Shown: positions 15,449-26,242 of the stretch, piece after piece
How positions within the stretch are numbered: the first letter of the stretch is position 1
How the letters are laid out: each line of letters starts with the position of its first letter
Origin: a virus
Virus record (IMG/VR): IMGVR_UViG_3300048037_000107
Coordinates: 1 to 40,031 of that record
Length of the DNA: 40,031 nt
Reading direction: 5' to 3' (one strand)
Notes under the pieces: model-generated
What the model saw: only the letters and a program-made list of their open reading frames with translations
What the model was told of the DNA's origin: nothing
Database searches by the model: none
Made by a program: the position numbers and the translations under genes

Positions 15449-16063
15449 ATGGCTTCCACAACTATTGACCTCGATACCGAACTATCCGCAGTTAACTCAA
15501 TACTGGGAGCTATCGGGCAATCACCATTGACTACTCTTAATTTTGATAATCCAGAAGTAGCAATGATTTACAACCTACTCCGTGATGCTAACGTAGATAC
15601 GCAAGCAGAGGGGTGGCATTATAATACAGAAAAACATGTAAAATATTCACCAGATTCTGTAACTGGCAAGATAGCTATTGGTAACGATATACTGTCTATG
15701 GACTTACATGAAAACCAAGCTCGTCGTACACGTAATCTCGTACGTCGTAATGGATTTATTTATGACAAGCAAGATCACACAGATGTATTTACAGCTGACA
15801 TAGATCTTGACGTTGTCAGGCTATACAACTTTGAAGATTTACCCATTGTCTTTAGAAGATACATAACATATAGAGCATCTAGAGTTGCCGCTACAAAACT
15901 AGTTGCAAACCCTCAGTTGGTAAAACTACTAGCTCAACAAGAAGCACTTTCTAGAGCTGCTTTGATGGAGTATGAGTGCAATCAGGGAGATCACAGTATG
16001 TTTGGATTTGAAGATGATACAGCTTATCAAACCTATCAACCATTCAGAAATTTAAGGAGATAA
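15449..16063 (+). CDS. Tail tubular protein A, T7 gp11 family
   Basis: 204 residues (T7 196). ELSAVNSILGAIGQSPLTTL and EGWHYNTEKH are family hallmarks. It forms the adaptor ring between the portal and gp12 nozzle. The ATG immediately follows the T-run of the terminator, so no Shine-Dalgarno site exists; readthrough mRNA must be translated by another mode. The stop overlaps the next ATG by one base. Confidence 0.94.
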   Translation: MASTTIDLDTELSAVNSILGAIGQSPLTTLNFDNPEVAMIYNLLRDANVDTQAEGWHYNTEKHVKYSPDSVTGKIAIGNDILSMDLHENQARRTRNLVRRNGFIYDKQDHTDVFTADIDLDVVRLYNFEDLPIVFRRYITYRASRVAATKLVANPQLVKLLAQQEALSRAALMEYECNQGDHSMFGFEDDTAYQTYQPFRNLRR

Positions 16064-18843
16064 TGGCAAGTATAACACAAACTATCCCTCAATACTCACT
16101 AGGAATGTCAGAACAGCCTGACCAGCTAAAGTTTCCCGGTCAGGTATCAGAGGTAACAAACGCAATTCCAGACCTAACACAAGGTTTATTTAAAAGACCG
16201 GGTGCTAAACGCATAGGCACTGACGCACTATCGAGTGTACAGAGTGGAGGTTCGTGGTTCCATTACTTTCGTGATGAGACAGAAGGATCTTATATAGGAC
16301 AAGTAGCTGCTGATGGTCAAGTTAGAGTATGGCGTTGTAGCGACGGTACACTAATGACCACAGCTTACGGTACAGGTGGACAGACAGCTATACAAAACTA
16401 TTTAGCTACAAGCACACCAGAAAACTTACAGTTCTTAACTATTAATGATACAACTTTTGTTACCAACCGTGATTCTACTAATGCTAACACTCTCGTTGGG
16501 TCAACGGGAACTACAGATTCTGCACCAGATACTCACTTCGGGTTTGTAGAACTACTACGTACCGAAAATGGTAGGCAGTATGGTTTAAACATTAACGCTG
16601 GTACTACAGTTACAACACTTACACGTGCCACACGTTTAAAAATACAAAGTGATACACTAGCTGAAGGCGATGGTACAGGTCATTGTCCCGGTATAGGTAC
16701 ACAAGTATTTAGTGTAGACTCTGGTAGTAAATTAAATTTAATATTTAGAATTAATGCTTTAGGTCAACAAGGTGTTAGTCCTAACTACAGTGCTGCTGCA
16801 AATGGTCCCGGTGGTAGTAACTACAGATGTAGCTACAACAGAGAAGTTGTACTACTACATGGTGGTGAAGGATGGGTTACAGGTGACACAGTTACAGTAA
16901 CTCTAGACTCTGCATCAACGAGCTATAATTATACTATACTTGTAGAAGATCATGAATCGACTGATGTTAACGCTACAGTTTCTTCTAACGGAGACGGTCT
17001 AATAAGACCCGAACCTACACCTTTTGATGCTGATACAGCTGTGACTGCTGATACTATTATTGGTGGTATGATAGCTGAGTTACCATCAGGAATAACAGGT
17101 AAACATGTAGGAACAGGTATATATCTTTCTAGCTCTAGTGCTTTTAGCGTAGAGGTTGTTGAAGAAGACCTTATGAGATGCTTTCAAAGCACAGTTAATG
17201 ATGTACAAAATCTACCAAACCAATGTAAACATGGGTATATTGTCAAAGTTGCTAACTCTAGAATGTCAGATGAGGATGATTACTATCTTCGTTTTGATGG
17301 ATCAAACAACAGAGATGGTGTAGGATCTTGGTCTGAATGTGCAAAGGGTGGTATCGCTAAGACACTTACAAACATGCCGTTAGTTATACAACGTACAGCT
17401 GTAACTACATTTACTGTTAAACAGTTTACATATCAAGACAGGAGAGTAGGTGATGATACAACTAACCCTATGCCCTCTTTTGTAGGTGCACGTATAAATA
17501 AAGTACTATTTTTTCGTAACCGATTAGCACTGCTGTCAGGTGAAAATGTTATAACATCAAGACCGGGAACTTTAGGAAATCCTGACTTTTTTAATGAAAC
17601 AGCTTTGACTGTATCTGCTAGCGATCCTGTAGATATATCAGCTGCATCTATGTTTCCATCAGAACTATTTGATGGCATAGAGGTTAACACTGGTTTAGTA
17701 GTATTTAGTTCAAACCAGCAATTCCTACTTGCAGCAGATGATACAGTTTTTAACCCTGATACTGCAAAGCTTCGTAGTATATCTACGTTTAATTATAGCG
17801 AAACTATACCACCTATATCTTTAGGAACAACGATTGCATACGTTGATAACTCTGGTAAGTTTAGCCGTTTTAATGAAATGGCAAACATAACACGTGAAGG
17901 ACAGCCAAATATAGTAGACGTAACTAAAGTTGTACCAACATTACTACCAAAAAATATAGATTTATTAACAAACTCTAGAGAAAACTCTATGATATTGTTA
18001 GGTAAAACAGGTTCTGATGACGTTTTTGGTTACAAATATTTCCAAGTATCTGATAAAAGGCAGCAAGCTGCGTGGTTTAAATGGAAACTTAACAATCCAT
18101 TAATATATCATTTTATTATTAATGATGAATATTTCTTTTTAGATAGTGACTATTATTTACAAAGCATTAAGCTAGTACAAACCGATGCAGATCCTTCAAC
18201 AAGTATAAACAGTGTAGACTTTTTACTTCATATAGATAATTATACTACTGTTAGTGGTGGCAGCTTTAACGCAACTACAAACCTAACAACTTTTTCGGGA
18301 GTCAGCTGGTTAAATACAGTTACCACACCTAACCATGAGTTAGTTGTAATTGACGAAGGTGGTACACCAGCCCCTACTAATGACCAAGGTCGGTATGCTA
18401 AATGCACAGTCTCAGGTACAAGTTTTACTGTACCCGGTAATTGGCAAGGTGTAACACTTACGATAGGTTATTTATATCCATACGAAGTAAAGTTTCCTAC
18501 CTTTTATGCAACTAGTCAATCTGGTCAGGGTACTAGATCTGATGTAAATTCATCATTAGTCTTACACAGACTTAAGTTTCACTTCGGTAAGGTTGGTCTA
18601 TATAAAACCACACTTGAACGTATAGGTAAATCAGACTACACAGAAGTGTATGAGTCACCAATTATGGATATTTACAATGCGTCAAGAGCACCTTATCTAG
18701 AAGAACATATTCAAACCGTACCAGTATACGAAAAAAATACAAACGTCGAGGTAATACTCGAATCATCCCACCCAGCTCCAGCTACATTACGTGCTGTATC
18801 TTGGGAAGGCGATTACTCACCCAAATATTACAAACGTGTCTAA
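16063..18843 (+). CDS. Tail tubular protein B (nozzle), T7 gp12 family
   Basis: 926 residues, longer than T7 gp12 (794), consistent with the cyanophage form. The N-terminus ITQTIPQYSLGMSEQPDQLKFPGQV and GLFKRPGAKRIG are typical, as is LFFRNRLALLSGENVITSRPG in the beta-propeller. Six copies form the tail nozzle and part of the DNA channel. Extra Gly/Ser/Asn-rich regions around residues 200-330 may be surface insertions. It overlaps the gp13-like gene. Confidence 0.94.
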   Translation: MASITQTIPQYSLGMSEQPDQLKFPGQVSEVTNAIPDLTQGLFKRPGAKRIGTDALSSVQSGGSWFHYFRDETEGSYIGQVAADGQVRVWRCSDGTLMTTAYGTGGQTAIQNYLATSTPENLQFLTINDTTFVTNRDSTNANTLVGSTGTTDSAPDTHFGFVELLRTENGRQYGLNINAGTTVTTLTRATRLKIQSDTLAEGDGTGHCPGIGTQVFSVDSGSKLNLIFRINALGQQGVSPNYSAAANGPGGSNYRCSYNREVVLLHGGEGWVTGDTVTVTLDSASTSYNYTILVEDHESTDVNATVSSNGDGLIRPEPTPFDADTAVTADTIIGGMIAELPSGITGKHVGTGIYLSSSSAFSVEVVEEDLMRCFQSTVNDVQNLPNQCKHGYIVKVANSRMSDEDDYYLRFDGSNNRDGVGSWSECAKGGIAKTLTNMPLVIQRTAVTTFTVKQFTYQDRRVGDDTTNPMPSFVGARINKVLFFRNRLALLSGENVITSRPGTLGNPDFFNETALTVSASDPVDISAASMFPSELFDGIEVNTGLVVFSSNQQFLLAADDTVFNPDTAKLRSISTFNYSETIPPISLGTTIAYVDNSGKFSRFNEMANITREGQPNIVDVTKVVPTLLPKNIDLLTNSRENSMILLGKTGSDDVFGYKYFQVSDKRQQAAWFKWKLNNPLIYHFIINDEYFFLDSDYYLQSIKLVQTDADPSTSINSVDFLLHIDNYTTVSGGSFNATTNLTTFSGVSWLNTVTTPNHELVVIDEGGTPAPTNDQGRYAKCTVSGTSFTVPGNWQGVTLTIGYLYPYEVKFPTFYATSQSGQGTRSDVNSSLVLHRLKFHFGKVGLYKTTLERIGKSDYTEVYESPIMDIYNASRAPYLEEHIQTVPVYEKNTNVEVILESSHPAPATLRAVSWEGDYSPKYYKRV

Positions 18844-19276
18844 TTACATACACCCACTTACAACGGAGGCTGCCACACAGGTTGCCTCTAATTTACGTCC
18901 AGATGACCGCAGAGAGGTCGAAGAGGGGCATGGGATACCATCTGCCCTTCTACCTATTCTTATGTGTCACAACCCATCCTACGTGTATTTTACAGTGCCT
19001 GACGGCAAGACTGCTGGCATGGCTGGAGTAGGAAAAGAAGGTGATATATGGATGCTATGCACTCCTGATATACACCGATACCCAATTACATTTGCAAGAG
19101 AGGCAAAGCGGTATGTCGATAGCCGACCTGAGCCCCTCCTTTGGAATATAGTTGACAGTAGAAACAAGGCACATTTAAAACTGCTAAAGTTTCTTGGTTT
19201 CAAGTTTTTACGCAAGTTAGAACATGGACCAAACAATATAACATTTATAGAATTTTGCCGTGTGCGTAGACGCTAA
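18836..19276 (+). CDS. Internal virion protein / acetyltransferase-like, T7 gp13 family (DUF2833)
   Basis: 146 residues if GTG 18836 is the start; GTG 18791 also works but lies deep in the gp12 gene. The protein has a GNAT-like pattern (GMAGVGKEGDIWMLCTPDI, then LLKFLGFKFLR) and fits the DUF2833 group that occupies the T7 gp13 position. In T7 gp13 assists virion maturation rather than acetylation. The end overlaps gp14 by 17 bases. The start choice is uncertain. Confidence 0.78.
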   Translation: MSNYIHPLTTEAATQVASNLRPDDRREVEEGHGIPSALLPILMCHNPSYVYFTVPDGKTAGMAGVGKEGDIWMLCTPDIHRYPITFAREAKRYVDSRPEPLLWNIVDSRNKAHLKLLKFLGFKFLRKLEHGPNNITFIEFCRVRRR

Positions 19277-19943
19277 TGCAGGGAAGAGAGCAGCCGCTCG
19301 AGAAAGAGCTGCTCAAAAAGATGCCCTATTTGCTCAAGAAGGACTCAAGTTCTTCAACAAAGAAACACAACTCGCAAGAGCACAGAAAAGAAATGTCATA
19401 GGTTACTCACGTGATTTAAGTGATGCTTATGCTGGTGCGATTGCTGCCCAAGGTAAGGGTAGAAAACGATTAGAAAATGCTTCTCGTAAGTACTTTAGAG
19501 CTAAAGGTACAGTAAACGAAGGTGGCAGATCTAGAAGATTTGGAACAGCACAATTACAAGGACTGCTTGCAGCTCAATCAGAAGTAGAATCAGTTATAGA
19601 TAACGTACTACGTCGTAATATGGCGTATGCTACAGAAGGTGCTAAACGTAAATTCCAAGCTGCACAAGCTCAAGGTCGAGAAGCTTTAGGTATACCGGCT
19701 GCATATGGTGCACCTGTGATGATGCCTCCTACAAACAGATTAGGTGGTGCTTTACAAGTTGCGACTCAGGTAGCAAGTTTAGCTACAGGTATCAGTTCAT
19801 CAGCAGGGTTATTTAACTTTGGACAAAAACCTTCAGTACCCGGTGGTGGTTTAAGTTTTGGTGATGCTGTAGGCACTGGAGGATTAGGTATAGGTAGTTA
19901 TGATGACTATGCTGGATCCATGATCGGAAACCCTTTTAGTTAA
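19260..19943 (+). CDS. Internal core protein, T7 gp14 family
   Basis: 227 residues from GTG 19260 (MCVDANAGKRAA). The long Ala-, Arg- and Gln-rich helical body with RSRRFGTAQLQGLLAAQSEVE and the Gly-rich C-terminus fit gp14 of T7-like phages. On infection it is ejected and forms a pore in the host outer membrane. No ATG fits the N-terminus. It precedes gp15 by four bases. Confidence 0.85.
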   Translation: MCVDANAGKRAAARERAAQKDALFAQEGLKFFNKETQLARAQKRNVIGYSRDLSDAYAGAIAAQGKGRKRLENASRKYFRAKGTVNEGGRSRRFGTAQLQGLLAAQSEVESVIDNVLRRNMAYATEGAKRKFQAAQAQGREALGIPAAYGAPVMMPPTNRLGGALQVATQVASLATGISSSAGLFNFGQKPSVPGGGLSFGDAVGTGGLGIGSYDDYAGSMIGNPFS

Positions 19944-19947
19944 AATT

Positions 19948-22542
19948 ATGACATCATCATTCGGAAATCTCATAGGTAAGGAACGGGATGAAATACCCGG
20001 CTACGGTATAAAAAACTATGCAGAAACAGAACCTGATCTAACTAAAGTAGTTAACGATCAGATTACAAGAAACCAAGAAGATACCGTCCAGTTTTATAAC
20101 GAGATGGCTGAGATACAGAAAGATATTGCAGAGACTCCTATGAAAAACTTGGAGTCTTTAGCAACTTTTTCTACAACAGCCAGTAAAGCTGTGCAAGCTT
20201 TTAAAGATCGTCAAGAAACACAAGAATTAATTAATGAGTCAATGGACTTTTTAGATCGAAACTCTACTGCTGAGTTGTACGAAAAAGAAGGTCAGTTTGA
20301 GTTAGAAAATTCTAGATTTGACAAACAGTTACGTAACGAAGAAGGTGAACTTAAAGAGTCTGCTCAAAACTTTTTAAGAGCTAGAAACATTGAAGTTCCA
20401 GCTGACATTGGAATTAAACAACTACTAAGAATATTAAATGAAAATGGTTATGGCTCTAGACAGCAGTTTATAAACGAAAACGGCGGTCAAGACATTACTG
20501 ATACAGACGAGTATCTTGGTTTACATAATGCTGCTGATGAGTTAATGATTACCAACTTACTACGCAAAGCAAGAGGTCTTGGAGTAGATACTAACAGTAG
20601 AGAATTTAGAAAAGCTTTTTATAATACTATCTACCCTGATATTAAGCAACGAAGAGAAAACAATTTTCAATCTTGGAAAGGTAATGCTAACAGAAACTAT
20701 GAAAGGTTAAATAAGAAAAAAACTAGAAAAATAATTGTTGATACTCTTTCACCATATACACAAGCAGATGATATGAGTATAGATGTAATGACTCTTGTTG
20801 AGACTGTTCAAAACAGAATGGACTTTGACACACCTAAAGAAGCTATACAGTATATATTTAGTGAAGTTGCTGCTGTCTCAGCCGAACCCGAAAGAAATTT
20901 AGACTTACATCATTTAGAATATCTTTTTGATGGAGCTATATTTGAACACTCTGCTACTGGTGTTAAAAGCACTATAGCAGAAGGTGACTTTAAGTTTAAA
21001 GATGGACTTGAAAATATTAAACAACAAGCAGAAATAGAAAGAGCCAGCTTTGTACAACAAAACAATAAAGCTGACGGAATACTAGCAAAAGATGAGTATA
21101 GAGTATTACAAAGTCAATATCCAAACGGTATACCACCAGAAATTGAATCTAATTTTTTACGAGATATAGAAACAAGGTATCCAAGTTTTGACGCAACCAC
21201 ATTAAATAGTGGTTCTGGAAATACTGGTGGAGAATATTCTAATGCTGGTAAACCAGATGCTACCTATGAGTACAAAGCGGATTTACAAAAGGCACTTGTT
21301 GGTGACGAAGATCCAACCAGAGATGAGTTTTTTGAAATAGAAAGAGCATACGGCGATTTACAACGTCGAGTGGCTAACCAAATTGCGGTTGGTGTTAAAC
21401 CAGAAGTTGCTGAAAAAAATGCTTATGACGCAGTTGAAAAAAGTTTAAAAGCTAAGAACTATAAAAATAAGATTATACCAAGAGAAATTGCTCCAGAGGA
21501 TATACTTGCTGATAATCAGTTATTAAGAAATTCTTCTAATAAAACTAGATTTAACTCAAACTTTAACTCTCTCGCAGAACAGATTGCACTTTCAGAATAT
21601 AAAGCTTATAAACTATACAATGAGCCATTTCCAAGTTATTTTAAAGGTGTAACTAGAGGTACTAAAATTTCAGCTATAGATTATGCAGAAGATAGATTTA
21701 GGTCTATGAATGGTTATAACGGTCTAGGTGAAGTTGCTGAACGTTTTAAACTTCAAGACGGTGTAATGGTTGATAAACAGTTTGGTCTTAGTAAAGAACA
21801 GCTAAATAAGTTTGAAGTTAACCCACACCTAACTAAAACTAATATTGAAATGATGAATAATCCAAAGGTTGCAGAAAAAGTTTTAACTGGTTTTCAGAAA
21901 GATGGAAATGAAGCTGGTACATACCAACCATATATAGGTTTTGGTAGAAAAAATGGTGACAAGCTTACAGTAGGACAAATTCTTAACATAGCTGAACGTG
22001 GTGGTTCTAACTTTGGAATATATGGATATACTTATCAAGAATTACGAGAAGCTACAAAATCTGGTGTAATAAGTAAAGACGCTCTATTCGATGAAACCAC
22101 TCAAACTCAAATGGTTTTTGAATTAATTAGGCAGCGTTCTAACAGAACTAACAGTATTAGAGGTGCTATTATACAGGCTAAAAAAGGTGGTGAAGAGACC
22201 ATTTTTGAAGGCGACGAAGAAATTGGAAGATGGGATAGACTTGTAAATATAGCTCCCACTGAAATAGATGCAATTCTTGATATTTTTCCTTTACTAAGAG
22301 AAACACCAGCAAATCAGTTTCAAAATCTTACAGGTGGTGTTGTGTTAGAAATTGAAAAAATATTAAATAAAGAAACTAAAAAACAAACAGAAGAAAAGAA
22401 AGCGTCTGATAAAACAGATAATTTCGAGTTCCAAGTAAACTATTTAGCTAAACAGTTAGGTATTTCAAAAGCAAAAGCAAGAAAAATTTTAACAGATAAA
22501 CAAAACAAAGACAAAGGTACAGTATTCGAAACAAATGACTGA
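19948..22542 (+). CDS. Internal core protein, T7 gp15 family
   Basis: 864 residues (T7 747), hydrophilic and helix-rich, with many Asn, Lys and Glu and no membrane segment. Position between gp14 and gp16, and size, identify it; individual motifs are weak by eye. In T7 it forms part of the internal core and, after ejection, the periplasmic tunnel. The last residues before the stop are Lys-rich. It overlaps gp16 by eight bases. Confidence 0.82.
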   Translation: MTSSFGNLIGKERDEIPGYGIKNYAETEPDLTKVVNDQITRNQEDTVQFYNEMAEIQKDIAETPMKNLESLATFSTTASKAVQAFKDRQETQELINESMDFLDRNSTAELYEKEGQFELENSRFDKQLRNEEGELKESAQNFLRARNIEVPADIGIKQLLRILNENGYGSRQQFINENGGQDITDTDEYLGLHNAADELMITNLLRKARGLGVDTNSREFRKAFYNTIYPDIKQRRENNFQSWKGNANRNYERLNKKKTRKIIVDTLSPYTQADDMSIDVMTLVETVQNRMDFDTPKEAIQYIFSEVAAVSAEPERNLDLHHLEYLFDGAIFEHSATGVKSTIAEGDFKFKDGLENIKQQAEIERASFVQQNNKADGILAKDEYRVLQSQYPNGIPPEIESNFLRDIETRYPSFDATTLNSGSGNTGGEYSNAGKPDATYEYKADLQKALVGDEDPTRDEFFEIERAYGDLQRRVANQIAVGVKPEVAEKNAYDAVEKSLKAKNYKNKIIPREIAPEDILADNQLLRNSSNKTRFNSNFNSLAEQIALSEYKAYKLYNEPFPSYFKGVTRGTKISAIDYAEDRFRSMNGYNGLGEVAERFKLQDGVMVDKQFGLSKEQLNKFEVNPHLTKTNIEMMNNPKVAEKVLTGFQKDGNEAGTYQPYIGFGRKNGDKLTVGQILNIAERGGSNFGIYGYTYQELREATKSGVISKDALFDETTQTQMVFELIRQRSNRTNSIRGAIIQAKKGGEETIFEGDEEIGRWDRLVNIAPTEIDAILDIFPLLRETPANQFQNLTGGVVLEIEKILNKETKKQTEEKKASDKTDNFEFQVNYLAKQLGISKAKARKILTDKQNKDKGTVFETND

Positions 22543-25500
22543 TTCAAATTACTCTGCTAATGTGGATATAAATATTGACCCTGAGTATGCTGATTATTTA
22601 GCAGACGAAGTGGCTCAAGCACAGGATGAGTACGAACAGGCTAGAGATACACGCAAAGATTCTCAGTCTACGTTACAGCAAGAGGAAAGAGTTTCTAAGG
22701 AAGTTCAAGACGATCCTCGAAATGCTGATAACTGGGGTGCTAAGGCACTCATAAAAGAAGGACAGTCGATATTATCAGGTGGTATTCAAGACACAGCGTC
22801 TTCTCTTGCTACTTTTCCAGAACGTACGCTTGATGCGTTGTCTGGTGAAATGCAAAGAGAAAGACAAGAAACTGGTACATATAGACCAGAGTGGAGCCCA
22901 TTTGGAGCATATGACAATCCAATAGAAACAAAAACATGGTGGGGTAAACAGTTACGTGGCTTAGTCCACTTTGGTACACTTGCAGTTGGTACAGTTGCGG
23001 CAGCTAAGGCTGCTGTAGCTACCGGTGCAGTAACAATACCAGCTGGTATACTTGCACTATCAAAAGGTAACATTGTTAGAGGTGCAGCTGTAGGAGCTGT
23101 ATCTGACCTTATATCTAAAGAGTCAGATGAACAGAACGCTCTAGGTGCATTACGTGATAGGTATGGTTGGATAGATACACCACTATCTACTAAAGATACT
23201 GACCATCCAATTATAATGAAACTTAAAAATATCGTCGAAGGCATGGGCATAGGTCTAGTCTTTGACGGTCTCGCTTACTCGCTTGGAAAAGGTGGTAAGA
23301 AAAGTGTTGAGCAAATAACTAAACGTAGTAAAAGTTTAGAAAAGCAAACAGTAGAAGCTGGCGTAGCACAAATACGTAAGGGTGAAACAGAGTTTAGAGC
23401 AGATAAAAATGCACCTATATCTCAACCGCACCAAGGAGCACACATATCAGAAGTAGATCCGCAAACTGCAAGAGATCAATTATCTGGTACACGTAAAAAC
23501 TGGGGCTCAGAAGAAGGATCTACGGGTTCTGTAACTACACCTGTTGAACGTGAGCGTATAGCTTTGGAAGGTGGTACTGATGATGCTACAGTCGAACGTA
23601 TTTTGAGAGGTTTATTAAGCACTGAAAAGTTTGCAAAAGAACTAGAAAAAGCAAAAGGTGACAGAAAGGCACTCGCTGCTACATTTAGAGAAGCTATAGA
23701 AAGTCATCAACGTATAACACAAGGCAGAAATCCTGTTGACATGTCACCACAGGAATATCTAAAAGAGCTATTAGAAGCTCAACCTGATGTAATTGATGGT
23801 GTAGAAATATGGACATCTAAAAACGTAGTAATTGCTGACCTTGTAGTAGGTACACTACTTAAACAAGTTCGTGATTTAGGTACAGCTGGAAGAGAAATAG
23901 CAGATATTGTCGACATACAAGACATAGATGGACCAACAAAACAGCTAGTAGACACTATGCTAACTGCATTGTACGAAACAAAAAAAGCTAGATTTGTAAA
24001 GTCTGATTCATTTAGAGAATTAGGTCTAGGTAAGAAAAGTAAGAAGACTGTAGAAGAAGCAACACAAGCGTCCCTAACAGATGCTAAAGATTCTATTATG
24101 TCTATACTTAAGATTGCTGGTGATGACAAAGACGATAACTTACTTAACGCTTTGTATGAAGCATTTTCTATGATAGATAGTGTTAATACATTAGAAGACT
24201 TTGACAACTGGGCAAGAAAAACTATACTAGGTGGACAGCTAGAAGCTACAAGTCCTAACAGAACAGGTGCTATGATACGTGAGCTAGAAGGTGTAATGAC
24301 ACACAGTATACTGTCTGGTCCTAAAACACCAATTCGAGCTATTATGGGTACATCTACTGCAACAGTATTAAGACCTCTAGCTACAGCACTAGGATCAGTT
24401 TTACGATTACCGTTTGATGGTAATGTAGCTGACGTTAGAGCTAGCCTAGCATCAGTAAACGGTATGGTTGAATCTATACCAGAATCATTTACTATATTTA
24501 GAAGTAAGCTTAACTCATACTGGAAAGGTGATATAAGATCAATCAAGACACGTTATGCAGAGTTTACACAGGCAGATGATAACTGGGAAATATTACGTCG
24601 TTGGGCAGAAGATAGTGGTCGAGCTACTGAAGGAGAGCAAGCAGCTTTTCGTGTAGCTAACATGGCACGTCAAATGAACAACAGTAATTTTTTAACATAC
24701 TCTACTAAGTTAATGGCTGCAACTGATGATGCGTTTGGTTATATACTTGGACGTGCTAAGATGCGTGAAAAAGCAATGCGTAAAGTTCTTGAGTTACAAG
24801 ATAATGGTTATAAAACACCTAAGATTACACCTGAGTTAATGAGAGCATACGAAGATGATTTTTATGCACAGGTATTTGATGCTAATGGTAATATTATAGA
24901 CGAAGCTACTAAGTTTGGTCGTAAAGAAGTAACACTAACACAGGATCTTACAGGCTTTGCAAAAGGTCTAAACGATGTATTTAGTGCTACACCTTTAGCT
25001 AAACCATTCTTTTTGTTTGCTAGAACAGGTGTAAACGGACTTGCTTTAACGGGGAAGTATACACCGGGTTTTAACTTTCTTGTAAAAGAGTTTAACGATA
25101 TAGCATTTGCTAATCCTAATGATTTAGCTAGTGTAAACAAGTATGGTATATTTTCTCCAGAAGAACTAGCTAATGCACGTGCCTTACAAACAGGTAGATT
25201 AGCGATAGGCTCTGCGGTTACATTTATGGCTACACAGGCATGGATGCGTGGTGATCTTAACGGTAACGGACCTGTAGATAGACAAAAAAGACAGCTGTGG
25301 CTTGATGGAAAATGGGAGCCTAGAACATTTAAAGTAGGTGCAGTTCGTGTTGGTTACGACCAGTTTGAACCATTTAACCTTATTATGTCTACAATAGCTG
25401 ACGTAGGTGATGCAAGTCAACTTATGGGTGAAGAGTGGACAGAAAACGAACTAGGTAAAATATCTCTTGTTATAGCTCAAGCTGTTACAAGTAAATCATA

Positions 25501-26242
25501 TTTAGCTGGTATTCAGTCTTTTGTTGACCTATTCGCCGGTAGACCCGGGCAAGGAGGTCGTATTGTGTCTGGTTTAATTAACAACACAGTACCACTAGCT
25601 GGTATCCGTAATGACTTAGGTAAATTATTTACCCCTTACATGCGTGAAATAAACTCAGGTGTGTTCCAGTCAATACGTAACAGAAACTTAGTTACAGAAA
25701 ATCTTGCTGAACAACAGTTACCTCTTAAGTATGATATGCTTAACGGTAGACCTTTAAAAGATTGGGACTTTCTTACTCGTGCATTTAATGCAGTAAGCCC
25801 TGTTACTCTTAATTTAGAACAGAGTGATGGTAGAAACTTCTTATTTGATAGTGGTTATGATTTACGTACATCAACATACTTTGCACCAGATAGCACAAAC
25901 TTAACTGACCATCCTCGTATTAGATCAGAGTTTCAACGAGCACTCGGTTCTCTTAATTTAGAACTAGAACTTGATAAGTTTGCTAAAGATCCTAAAATGA
26001 TAGCATCTATGGAAAAAATGTATGAAGATATACGGTCAGGCAAACGTGCACAGTTTAATGCTAGAGACTATTATCATAACAGAATTATAGATAGATTATT
26101 TAAACGTGCTAAGAAAAAAGCATGGGCATCAATTAAGGATAATCCTAATATAGCAAGAGAGATCGAAAAACAACGTTTAGACAAACAAGCACAGATAGAT
26201 AAACGAAGTGCATCCGCAAACATCCTCAACATTTATAAATAA
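22535..26242 (+). CDS. Internal core protein, T7 gp16 family (no visible transglycosylase domain)
   Basis: 1235 residues, comparable to T7 gp16 (1318). The N-terminal third has Ala/Gly-rich hydrophobic segments ([19 protein letters not shown] and [19 protein letters not shown]) that could insert in the inner membrane. The C-terminal half carries [16 protein letters not shown] and [15 protein letters not shown], familiar from marine gp16 proteins. The lytic transglycosylase motif (catalytic Glu near a GLMQ-type stretch) found at the N-terminus of T7 gp16 is not visible, so cell-wall opening must depend on another protein. It overlaps the fibre gene (TAATG). Confidence 0.85.
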   Translation: MTDSNYSANVDINIDPEYADYLADEVAQAQDEYEQARDTRKDSQSTLQQEERVSKEVQDDPRNADNWGAKALIKEGQSILSGGIQDTASSLATFPERTLDALSGEMQRERQETGTYRPEWSPFGAYDNPIETKTWWGKQLRGLVHFGTLAVGTVAAAKAAVATGAVTIPAGILALSKGNIVRGAAVGAVSDLISKESDEQNALGALRDRYGWIDTPLSTKDTDHPIIMKLKNIVEGMGIGLVFDGLAYSLGKGGKKSVEQITKRSKSLEKQTVEAGVAQIRKGETEFRADKNAPISQPHQGAHISEVDPQTARDQLSGTRKNWGSEEGSTGSVTTPVERERIALEGGTDDATVERILRGLLSTEKFAKELEKAKGDRKALAATFREAIESHQRITQGRNPVDMSPQEYLKELLEAQPDVIDGVEIWTSKNVVIADLVVGTLLKQVRDLGTAGREIADIVDIQDIDGPTKQLVDTMLTALYETKKARFVKSDSFRELGLGKKSKKTVEEATQASLTDAKDSIMSILKIAGDDKDDNLLNALYEAFSMIDSVNTLEDFDNWARKTILGGQLEATSPNRTGAMIRELEGVMTHSILSGPKTPIRAIMGTSTATVLRPLATALGSVLRLPFDGNVADVRASLASVNGMVESIPESFTIFRSKLNSYWKGDIRSIKTRYAEFTQADDNWEILRRWAEDSGRATEGEQAAFRVANMARQMNNSNFLTYSTKLMAATDDAFGYILGRAKMREKAMRKVLELQDNGYKTPKITPELMRAYEDDFYAQVFDANGNIIDEATKFGRKEVTLTQDLTGFAKGLNDVFSATPLAKPFFLFARTGVNGLALTGKYTPGFNFLVKEFNDIAFANPNDLASVNKYGIFSPEELANARALQTGRLAIGSAVTFMATQAWMRGDLNGNGPVDRQKRQLWLDGKWEPRTFKVGAVRVGYDQFEPFNLIMSTIADVGDASQLMGEEWTENELGKISLVIAQAVTSKSYLAGIQSFVDLFAGRPGQGGRIVSGLINNTVPLAGIRNDLGKLFTPYMREINSGVFQSIRNRNLVTENLAEQQLPLKYDMLNGRPLKDWDFLTRAFNAVSPVTLNLEQSDGRNFLFDSGYDLRTSTYFAPDSTNLTDHPRIRSEFQRALGSLNLELELDKFAKDPKMIASMEKMYEDIRSGKRAQFNARDYYHNRIIDRLFKRAKKKAWASIKDNPNIAREIEKQRLDKQAQIDKRSASANILNIYK

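Noticed and set aside
23779-24546. 255-codon ORF on the - strand, and a 154-codon one at 22786-23250
   Set aside because: Both lie fully inside the gp16 gene, have no ribosome site or neighbours on that strand and no recognisable protein pattern; they are shadows of its codon use.
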